Positions 1 to 5,572 of a stretch of DNA of 7,514 bases are shown here, in pieces (positions within the stretch are counted from its first letter, which is position 1; every line of letters starts with the position of its first letter). The notes under the pieces were generated by a model. It searched no databases and was not told the origin of the DNA. It saw nothing but the letters and a program-made list of their open reading frames with translations. The position numbers and the translations under genes were made by a program. The stretch covers positions 1 through 7,514 of the forward strand of contig CAILAO010000552.1 of NCBI GenBank assembly GCA_903832105.1, given 5' to 3'. This DNA is from an uncultured Pseudomonadota bacterium (lineage in GTDB: Bacteria; Bdellovibrionota_B; Oligoflexia; Oligoflexales; CAILAO01).

Positions 1-1394
1 TGGACAAGAAAAAGAATGAAAAAATTGCAGTCTATGATTTCGGGGGCGGAACATTTGATATTTCCATACTTGAAGTTGGAGAGAATGTTGTAGAAGTGCT
101 CGCGACAAACGGTGACACACATCTTGGCGGTGACAATATCGATGAGATTGTGATCGAATTTCTCGTGAAATCATTTAAGGACGATACGGGGATCGATGTC
201 ACCAAGGATCCTATGGCGATGCAACGTTTGAAGGAAGCTGCTGAAAAAGCCAAGATAGAACTTTCTTCCGCGCAGACAACAGAGGTGAACCTTCCGTTTT
301 TAACCGCGGACCAGAGTGGCCCTAAACATTTGACACTCAATATTACGAGGGCGAAGATCGAGCAGCTTATGACGGATATTGTGGAGAAGACCCTTGGTCC
401 ATGCCGTCAGGTGATTAAAGACGCTGGTCTCAAACCAGAAGAGATTAATGAAGTTCTCTTGGTCGGCGGTTCAACAAGAATACCTTTGGTTCAAAGTAAA
501 GTCCGTGATTTCTTTAAAAAAGAACCAAATAGATCTGTGAATCCGGACGAGGTTGTTGCGGTCGGTGCCGCAGTACAGGCGGGAATTTTAGGAGGAGAAG
601 TGAAAGATATTCTCCTTTTGGACGTGACTCCTCTATCACTCGGCATCGAAACGTTGGGCGGCGTCATGACCAAACTTATCGAGCGTAATACGACGATTCC
701 GACGAGGAGGAGCCAGATCTTTTCGACCGCTGCTGATAGTCAAACATCCGTCGAAATCAATGTCCTTCAGGGTGAACGTGAAATAGCAACGGGGAATAGA
801 CAACTGGCCCGCTTTAGCCTCGTGGATATTCCACCTGCACCACGTGGCGTACCACAGATCGAGGTTACGTTTGATATCGATGCCAACGGTCTTGTTTCGG
901 TGTCCGCAAAAGATCTGGGTACTGGGAAGGAACAACGAGTCACAGTGCAGTCATCGACGCGTCTATCAGAAAACGAGATCAAGCAGGCAGTCCGTGATGC
1001 AGAACTTCACGCAGACGAGGATAAAAAGAAGAGGGAAACAGTCGAAGCTCGTAACACGCTTGACTCGATGATATTCCAATCAGAGAAAATGATGCGAGAA
1101 AATCCCGATAAGATTCCAACTGAAATGAAGTCTGATATTGAGTCAGAGATTTCAAAAGCAAAGTCCGTCCTTGAAAGTCAGGATGCCGAGATCTTGAAAC
1201 GTGGTCGTACTGACCTCGAAACAAAACTTCATAAATTAGCAGAGCATATCTATAAACAAACAGGTGCTCAACCTGGTCAAGCTCCTGGCGGAGATCCCAC
1301 GCAGCAGACCTCCAGCGGACCAAGCGGTCCTGGTCCTAAGCCAGGGCAGGATGATGTGGTTGACGCTGAATATGAGGACGGTTCGCCGAAGTAG
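1..1394 (+). CDS. dnaK: Molecular chaperone DnaK (Hsp70), 5'-truncated by window edge
   Basis: This is an ATP-dependent cytosolic Hsp70 chaperone that binds exposed hydrophobic stretches of unfolded proteins and works with DnaJ and GrpE. The reading frame is open from base 3 to a TAG stop; bases 1-2 finish a codon cut by the window edge. The 463 visible residues begin just before the second phosphate-binding segment of the ATPase domain (VYDFGGGTFD), followed by the conserved ATNGDTHLGG and LLVGGSTRIP stretches. The interdomain linker LLLDVTPLSLG lies near visible residues 203-213. The substrate-binding beta domain follows, with PRGVPQIEVTFDIDANG, then the helical lid, a Gly/Pro/Gln-rich linker and an acidic tail containing DDVVDAEYED, as in other DnaKs. 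By comparison with E. coli DnaK, about 185 N-terminal residues are missing, giving a normal full length of about 650. No dnaJ follows; the gene ends at a strong terminator. Confidence 0.97.
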   Translation, partial: DKKKNEKIAVYDFGGGTFDISILEVGENVVEVLATNGDTHLGGDNIDEIVIEFLVKSFKDDTGIDVTKDPMAMQRLKEAAEKAKIELSSAQTTEVNLPFLTADQSGPKHLTLNITRAKIEQLMTDIVEKTLGPCRQVIKDAGLKPEEINEVLLVGGSTRIPLVQSKVRDFFKKEPNRSVNPDEVVAVGAAVQAGILGGEVKDILLLDVTPLSLGIETLGGVMTKLIERNTTIPTRRSQIFSTAADSQTSVEINVLQGEREIATGNRQLARFSLVDIPPAPRGVPQIEVTFDIDANGLVSVSAKDLGTGKEQRVTVQSSTRLSENEIKQAVRDAELHADEDKKKRETVEARNTLDSMIFQSEKMMRENPDKIPTEMKSDIESEISKAKSVLESQDAEILKRGRTDLETKLHKLAEHIYKQTGAQPGQAPGGDPTQQTSSGPSGPGPKPGQDDVVDAEYEDGSPK

Positions 1395-1422
1395 AAAAAT
1401 TAGCGGCGACAGCTCTAATAAG

Positions 1423-1453
1423 AAAACGGCGGCGATTAGATCGCCGCCGTTTT
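1423..1453. terminator. Bidirectional intrinsic terminator between dnaK and the lipoprotein gene
   Basis: A perfect 9-bp GC-rich stem, CGGCGGCGA (1427-1435) with TCGCCGCCG (1441-1449), closes a 5-base loop TTAGA. It is extended by AAAA (1423-1426) pairing with TTTT (1450-1453). Read rightward, the stem is followed by TTTTGTT; read leftward, it is followed by TTTTCTT. Both strands therefore carry a stem plus T-run. It lies 28 bp after the dnaK stop and about 50 bp after the stop of the convergent lipoprotein gene, which is the expected place for a shared terminator of two converging transcripts. Confidence 0.93.
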
Positions 1454-1502
1454 TGTTCTACATCATCAGATTAGACAACTACTTTGCCAGTAGTACCCGT
1501 CA

Positions 1503-2576
1503 TTAATAGCCACTGTAATAGTCGCTATAGTCACCGTAGGGGTTATAACCAGAATTATTCCACCATTCGTCGGTTCCATCGGAACCTGTAGCGTTAGGAT
1601 CTTCTGAATCTACAGAATCCATGAAAGGATCTTCTTCTCCAGTCACTGTAGTATCTTCCGCTGAAGATGAGTTTTGGCATGAGCTTGTAGATCCTTGCTG
1701 ACAGCCTTGTTGAGGTTGTTGGCCTTGACCAGTTTGGCCTGGATTAGTTCCAGTAGGCGGCCATCCCGTTGGTGGAATGTTTCCGGTGTTTTTCGGGACG
1801 ACAACAACCGTCACAGAAGCTCTCTTCTCTTTGCCGCGACTTGAACAAGTCGCTTGAACGAGGAACTGACCGGTTATTTCATAAAGATGCGCGATGGTTT
1901 TGCCTTCGCCTGATTTGCTATCAGCGAAGTTCCATGTGATCTTGTTTTCATAAATGGTGTCACAACGACCTTCAAATGTGATTGATGTTCCAATGAGCAC
2001 AATCATGGGATGTGCGTGGATGATGAAGCCGCCATCAACGTCGTCAAGTGAGGTGTTTTCGTCGACAACAACGAGGACCATGCTTGACGTGGCGTTTTCG
2101 TTGTCATTGGAAGTCACAACCATGGTGAGCGTGTAATCGCCCGCTTTTGCAAATGTATACTTCACTCCCAAATCTTCGCAGGCCGATCTGGCGGAAGTGA
2201 GTTTTTTATTTTCAATGCCCAGATCATAATCAGCGCGGACGATGCCTGGATTGTACTTACATGCCGTCGAGAGACCGATATCGTCGGGATCAGCGGTGCC
2301 GATCGACGGACGAATCAGGACCTCCTGATTAGCGTGAACTTTTGTCACAATCACGCCGTCCTTCATCACTTCAATTTCAGCGGATGGCTGAAGATTGACC
2401 GGTTGCGGCGGATTATTGTTATTGTTTGGATCAACGACATTACTAGGAGTGCTTGGGATCGTGTCGCGCTTTGATTTTCGCGGGTCGATGATTTCATAAC
2501 GAGCGCAACTCAAAACCCAAAGGAATCCGAGCAAAAGCCCCCAGCACAACATTTTAGGATGATTTAAACGATTCAC
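1503..2576 (-). CDS. Lipoprotein with two Ig/PKD-like domains and a Tyr-rich tail
   Basis: A 357-residue secreted protein of unknown specific function. The N-terminus has a hydrophobic stretch (residues 9-22) ending in a lipobox V-L-S-C24, so Cys24 should be lipidated by the Lgt/LspA pathway. After an Asn/Pro-rich spacer (about 40-63) come two Ig/PKD-like beta domains. The first (about 64-172) contains YTFAKAGDYTLTMVV, and the second (about 187-262) contains ITWNFADSKSGEGKTIAHLYEITGQF-type PKD features (W-x-F-x-D, then H-x-Y-x-x-x-G). Each holds a Cys pair (106/133 and 205/244), possibly disulfides. A Gln/Gly/Pro linker with Cys292/Cys300, an acidic stretch (306-337) and a WW plus Tyr-rich end (six Tyr in the last 14 residues) follow. 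The GTG start is chosen because AAGGAG sits 7 bases upstream; the next ATG (codon 9) lacks such a site. The gene lies 72 bp downstream of the OmpA-family gene on the same strand. Surface or periplasmic binding is inferred from PKD folds only. Confidence 0.88.
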   Translation of the reverse strand: MNRLNHPKMLCWGLLLGFLWVLSCARYEIIDPRKSKRDTIPSTPSNVVDPNNNNNPPQPVNLQPSAEIEVMKDGVIVTKVHANQEVLIRPSIGTADPDDIGLSTACKYNPGIVRADYDLGIENKKLTSARSACEDLGVKYTFAKAGDYTLTMVVTSNDNENATSSMVLVVVDENTSLDDVDGGFIIHAHPMIVLIGTSITFEGRCDTIYENKITWNFADSKSGEGKTIAHLYEITGQFLVQATCSSRGKEKRASVTVVVVPKNTGNIPPTGWPPTGTNPGQTGQGQQPQQGCQQGSTSSCQNSSSAEDTTVTGEEDPFMDSVDSEDPNATGSDGTDEWWNNSGYNPYGDYSDYYSGY

Positions 2577-2645
2577 AATACAACTCCTTCTTCAAATGCA
2601 ACTATCAACAAGAACAGTCAGCAGGTTTAAACAACTCCACTTCAA
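2577..2645 (-). repeat. Imperfect direct repeat flanking the gap between the OmpA-like and lipoprotein genes
   Basis: On the minus strand, TTGAAGTGGAGTTGTTT (2645-2629) at the upstream end of the gap is echoed by TTGAAGAAGGAGTTGTATT (2595-2577) at its downstream end. They share TTGAAG and GGAGTTGT with small differences between. The downstream copy contains the ribosome binding site of the lipoprotein gene. The upstream copy begins just after the OmpA-like stop codon and is not followed by a start codon at the right distance. It may be a remnant of local duplication or a chance similarity. Confidence 0.45.
2584..2589 (-). promoter_or_regulatory. Shine-Dalgarno site supporting the GTG start at 2576
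   Basis: Read on the minus strand this is AAGGAG, 7 bases before the GTG at 2576-2574. It is the best ribosome binding site in this intergenic gap and favours GTG over the in-frame ATG eight codons later, which would cut into the lipoprotein signal peptide. Confidence 0.8.
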
Positions 2646-2648
2646 CAA

Positions 2649-4037
2649 CTACCGGAATATTTTAAACTCAACACGGCGATTCAGTTGACGTCCCTGGTAG
2701 TTGCCGTTGCTGGCAACTGGTTGGGATTCACCGTAACCCACCGCGATGATCTTCTTTGGATCAAGATTGTGACGTTTTACGATCCATGCCTTGATCGATT
2801 GCGCTCTACGGAAACTTAATCCACGATTATAACTTGCAGGACCTACAGAGTCCGTATGACCCTCGATAATCACCTTTTTGAAGACAGGAGTTTCGTTGAG
2901 ATACTTCGCAAGTCTATCAAGTGTGCCATAGGATCCAGGAAGAACGACGCGATCTGAGTCAAACTCGAATAAAATATCATGCACGACGATTGTCTCTTCC
3001 TTCTTCGGCGGTCCTGCGAAGGGATCAGCTTTTTTGGCAGGCTCTACCGAGACTGGTTTCGTTTCTGGTTCAGGATTAGGTCCGCCGGTCCATGTAATAC
3101 CGGAATAAACACGCCAGTCAGGAGACGCGATGCCTTTTTGAAGTTCAGCACCACCACCGAAGTGGAAGGCCAATTCCCTATTAATGTCGTGTTTAATGCC
3201 GAGATTCGCTTCGGCTGATGACGAAAGACGATCACTGGCATCATCGACTTGTCTCATGGGACAACTACTGTACACTTCAAAGATGAGTTTTGTGTCAGAT
3301 GACGACAAGAGATAGCTGGCCGCAGCAGAGGCGATAAACATGTCTTTCAAGGGTTCCAGCGGTGTTTCGTTCTCTATTTTATCACCGGGATTTCGGAAGC
3401 GATAACCAACGTTCGCAGCCAGTGAAATCTTACTAATTGTGACATCACCAGCAAGCTCAAGATTCACGATTGGTGTTGTTGATTTGCCAACATACGGATT
3501 GTCCTTCGTTAAATTAACATTCGTCGAAAGGATTGTTGCAATTCCGTAGTCAGTTCCACCCCAGAGGCGGTATTTTGTGTTGGCTCGGACATCCGTGAAG
3601 CCGTTATCAGCAAATTGCCCGTGATACCCATCAGCATTAACAGACTGGCTGATGATGGAAGGGAGGGATATGCCGAGTTCCCAGTTTTTCATAAGACCGT
3701 ATCCAACATTGAGTTCGCCCGCTAAAAGAGAATCGTCATATTTTACGCGTTCGTCAGTTCCGTCACGACGCTTGAAATACGGCAATGAATTTTTTGCATA
3801 ATTCATAAAGAGACCGAGATTAAAATATCCCGGTTCAAGCGTCTTGGACGAATGAACAGTCACGTAATCGAGACCATCTGAGGTCGTGTTGAAATTCTGC
3901 ATGTCGCTTCCGATAACGTTGGAAAATGCGACATCTGTCAAAAACATTGACACTAGGATTACGGGGGCGACTTTACATCGCGCATTTTTGGTAACTAGCT
4001 GTAACTTTTGCCAGTTATCTGAGCTTAACCACTTCAT
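2649..4037 (-). CDS. OmpA-family outer membrane protein: beta-barrel plus peptidoglycan-binding domain
   Basis: A 462-residue protein predicted to span the outer membrane and anchor it to peptidoglycan. Residues 1-39 look like a signal peptide: a long basic n-region, hydrophobic 23-38, and likely cleavage after A-F-S39. Residues about 55-317 show alternating short hydrophobic strands typical of a beta-barrel, with the segment LEPGYFNLGLFMNYAKN and the closing strand SPDWRVYSGITW resembling barrels fused to OmpA domains in deltaproteobacterial relatives. A Pro/Lys/Glu-rich linker (318-349) follows, without the calcium-binding thrombospondin type 3 repeats often found there. The C-terminal OmpA domain (about 352-462) has GHTDSVGPASYN, LSFRRAQS, GYGESQP and GRQLNRRVEF. 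Asp396 and Arg411 align with E. coli OmpA Asp271 and Arg286, which bind diaminopimelate. The ATG start has AGGGG 8 bases upstream. A sigma-54 promoter candidate lies about 120 bp upstream. Confidence 0.93.
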   Translation of the reverse strand: MKWLSSDNWQKLQLVTKNARCKVAPVILVSMFLTDVAFSNVIGSDMQNFNTTSDGLDYVTVHSSKTLEPGYFNLGLFMNYAKNSLPYFKRRDGTDERVKYDDSLLAGELNVGYGLMKNWELGISLPSIISQSVNADGYHGQFADNGFTDVRANTKYRLWGGTDYGIATILSTNVNLTKDNPYVGKSTTPIVNLELAGDVTISKISLAANVGYRFRNPGDKIENETPLEPLKDMFIASAAASYLLSSSDTKLIFEVYSSCPMRQVDDASDRLSSSAEANLGIKHDINRELAFHFGGGAELQKGIASPDWRVYSGITWTGGPNPEPETKPVSVEPAKKADPFAGPPKKEETIVVHDILFEFDSDRVVLPGSYGTLDRLAKYLNETPVFKKVIIEGHTDSVGPASYNRGLSFRRAQSIKAWIVKRHNLDPKKIIAVGYGESQPVASNGNYQGRQLNRRVEFKIFR

Positions 4038-4154
4038 CTTTAGATCCCCTACAAAAATTCACTTCAAGAGTAACAACGGTAACAACTTCCATAACCACAA
4101 GAGATTCTTTAGCTTTGGCTCACTCCATGAACCAGCACTGGCAACCTCGCAGTG

Positions 4155-4171
4155 TGCAATCCTAATGCCAA
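4155..4171 (-). promoter_or_regulatory. Candidate sigma-54 (-24/-12) promoter for the OmpA-like gene
   Basis: On the minus strand the site reads TTGGCATTAGGATTGCA. It matches the sigma-54 consensus YTGGCACG-N4-TTGCW at TTGGCA and TTGCA, with the obligatory spacing of exactly 10 bases between the GG (-24) and GC (-12) pairs; only the two bases after TGGCA differ. Transcription would start near 4144-4146, leaving a leader of about 107 bases before the OmpA-like ATG. No convincing sigma-70 promoter was seen in the same gap. Sigma-54 promoters need an enhancer-binding protein; none is encoded here. Confidence 0.6.
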
Positions 4172-4220
4172 AAGCTCAGAAGCTAACCAAGAGTTAGTAC
4201 TTAGTTTGTATTTGCTGTAA

Positions 4221-4243
4221 TAAGCGAACGGTAAGCCGTCTTA
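4221..4243 (-). repeat. Interrupted inverted repeat at the stop of the second lipoprotein gene
   Basis: On the minus strand the sequence starts at the TAA stop codon as TAAG-ACGG-CTTA-CCGT-TCG-CTTA. ACGG pairs with CCGT around a CTTA loop, and TAAG pairs with the final CTTA across a 3-base bulge. As RNA it could form an 8-bp bulged hairpin. No U-run follows, so it would be at best a weak terminator for the gene at 4241-5371. Alternatively, lying about 75-100 bp upstream of the predicted sigma-54 start, it could be an activator-binding site. Neither role is established. Confidence 0.35.
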
Positions 4244-5371
4244 CTGAAAGATGATATCTGTTGCCGTGTCTTCAGTAGCCTGAAGAGGGATTACAATAGC
4301 TCGATAGCTGTGACGCGTAGTGTCGATCAAATACTCAGCCCACGCGCCAACGAGCCCATAGTCATAGGTTCTATTAGGGGCTCCAAAGTCATATTCAAAG
4401 CGATAAGCACGATCGCTAGGAATTTTCAGGGCTTTGGGGTCAAGCTTTCTGAGCGCAACATGTCCTGACACGATGTCTCCAGGTCTTGTGTCTCTGAGGG
4501 CCGCTGGAACTTCAATGAACTTGACCTTGACCTCGCCAAAATCAAGAAGATCTCCGTCAATTTCCGCATCAAGGGATTCATTAGAGTTGGTCGGGATTAC
4601 GGTGAAAGGCAGCGCTGGTTCGTACTCAACCACACCCTTGCTTCCCTCAACAACAAAAGTCTGACTTTTTACAGCAGCGATGCTGCAGGTGATTTTCGCC
4701 CAAGCGGGATTCTTTTCTTTCAGCGCCGTCAACTCGTCATCCGAAAGGAACGTTAGAATCCTAGTTCCGGATTGACCTTCCATTCTCCTCTTGGCCTCAT
4801 CTCGGGCCATAGCGGGTCTTGCAGTAAGAAGGGTTGCTTCCATTTTGAAGATGGCTTTAGTCTTCGCAAACTTAATCGAAAGCTGTCCATCGCCAGTCAC
4901 ATGGTAGGCGATGGGACCTACTTTACCATCGACCACGATGTCAGAGCTGAAAGCCCCTTGATATTGACGTAAACATTTTGAGTACGGCGAAAGAGGCCCT
5001 GACGCGGTTGGCGTGGGGTTATCGGGTGTTTCACCTGCATTTCCCGTATTAGAGTTTTGGTTTCCGTTCTCTTGAGACTCGCTTGCGGCGGCCATTTCCT
5101 GGTCTATTTCAACCTCGGCTTCTTCTTCTAGAGACTTTAATTCTTCGGCATCCTTTGCCTTTTGTTCTTCGATGCTTCGGGAAGTTTGATCTTTCAGTTG
5201 ACTGACACCGCTATTTGAGTTCTTCTGATCCTGGGACGTGGACCAGTTACTCTCGAAAGATCCCGATGTTCTCTTGGCTGGACGCTTGTACTCTGGACGC
5301 TGACACGACGGAAGCGCCACCAAACCTAAGATGATGGTCGCAAGAAATAAAATGTTCTTTAAACCGTTCAT
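4241..5371 (-). CDS. Putative lipoprotein of unknown function
   Basis: A 376-residue protein I do not recognise. Residues 1-22 form a signal peptide (LKNILFLATIILGLVALPS) ending at a lipobox-like L-P-S-C23, with an unusual Pro at -2. The mature N-terminus (24-125) is polar and probably disordered: a basic patch (RPEYKRPAKR), a Ser/Gln/Asn region, an Asp/Glu/Lys-rich stretch (66-92) that could be a short coiled coil, and an Asn/Thr/Pro linker. A folded region (about 126-376) contains two cysteines, Cys133 and Cys229, possibly a disulfide, and many short beta-type strands, ending in a well-conserved-looking part with RPGDIVSGHVALRKLDP and YRFEYDFGAPNRTYDYG. The long tether would let a globular domain reach away from the membrane. 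The ATG start has AGGAA 6 bases upstream. It is co-directional with, but 203 bp upstream of, the OmpA-family gene, and divergent from trmFO. Confidence 0.85.
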   Translation of the reverse strand: MNGLKNILFLATIILGLVALPSCQRPEYKRPAKRTSGSFESNWSTSQDQKNSNSGVSQLKDQTSRSIEEQKAKDAEELKSLEEEAEVEIDQEMAAASESQENGNQNSNTGNAGETPDNPTPTASGPLSPYSKCLRQYQGAFSSDIVVDGKVGPIAYHVTGDGQLSIKFAKTKAIFKMEATLLTARPAMARDEAKRRMEGQSGTRILTFLSDDELTALKEKNPAWAKITCSIAAVKSQTFVVEGSKGVVEYEPALPFTVIPTNSNESLDAEIDGDLLDFGEVKVKFIEVPAALRDTRPGDIVSGHVALRKLDPKALKIPSDRAYRFEYDFGAPNRTYDYGLVGAWAEYLIDTTRHSYRAIVIPLQATEDTATDIIFQ

Positions 5372-5491
5372 TCGAAATTCCTACAAGTCAGTGATAAAAA
5401 GTAACCAAGAACCACATGATTACATTTGTTATTTTGATAGAATTTCAGAAGATAGCAAGATGTCTCTTTGGGATTACAAAAGTTTTACATA

Positions 5492-5519
5492 TTGACGAGA
5501 GGGGCTTTTACGCAATAAA
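5492..5519 (+). promoter_or_regulatory. Candidate sigma-70-type promoter for trmFO
   Basis: TTGACG (5492-5497, five of six matches to the -35 consensus) is followed after 16 bases by AATAAA (5514-5519, four of six to TATAAT). Transcription would start near 5526, leaving a leader of about 40 bases before the trmFO ATG. It is the best rightward candidate in the divergent gap 5372-5564. No leftward promoter for the lipoprotein gene could be picked with confidence there. Confidence 0.4.
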
Positions 5520-5521
5520 AG
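5505..5521. repeat. Short inverted repeat overlapping the trmFO promoter candidate
   Basis: CTTTTA (5505-5510) and TAAAAG (5516-5521) are perfect inverted copies around a CGCAA spacer. The second arm overlaps the proposed -10 hexamer, so a regulator could bind here and affect access of RNA polymerase. With six AT-rich base pairs it may also be a chance dyad. Confidence 0.35.
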
Positions 5522-5545
5522 TCATAACTGTTTAATTTAAGGTAA

Positions 5546-5572
5546 ATGTTTTTAATAATTTCTTATGGTTAA
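5546..5572 (+). other. Possible 8-codon upstream ORF overlapping the trmFO start
   Basis: ATG at 5546 opens an 8-codon frame (MFLIISYG) ending in TAA at 5570-5572, five bases into trmFO and in a different frame. An AAGG (5539-5542) lies only 3 bases before this ATG, closer than usual. The trmFO ATG at 5565 has no Shine-Dalgarno of its own; the AAGG is 22 bases away. Translation of the short frame followed by reinitiation is possible but unproven. Confidence 0.25.

Noticed and set aside
979..1323. Minus-strand 114-codon frame opposite dnaK
   Set aside because: It lies wholly inside dnaK, whose protein is conserved throughout; no domain is recognisable in the antisense product.
2624..2633. Palindrome GTTTAAAC in the gap before the PKD-like lipoprotein gene
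   Set aside because: An 8-bp AT-rich palindrome without a second copy or promoter context is likely chance.
3886..4197. 103-codon + strand frame running from the OmpA-like signal region across the intergenic gap
   Set aside because: It is antisense to the well-supported OmpA-like gene, has no clear ribosome binding site, and its composition (many Phe, His, Asn, Cys) looks like a chance frame. The sigma-54 candidate and leader explain the gap better.
4228..4239. ACGG-TAAG-CCGT hairpin as a true intrinsic terminator after the lipoprotein gene
   Set aside because: The core stem is only 4 bp and no T-run follows on the minus strand. It is listed only as an inverted repeat.
5372..5491. Leftward sigma-70 promoter for the second lipoprotein gene
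   Set aside because: TGTAAT hexamers resemble a -10 box, but no acceptable -35 sits 16-18 bases upstream, so no site is called.
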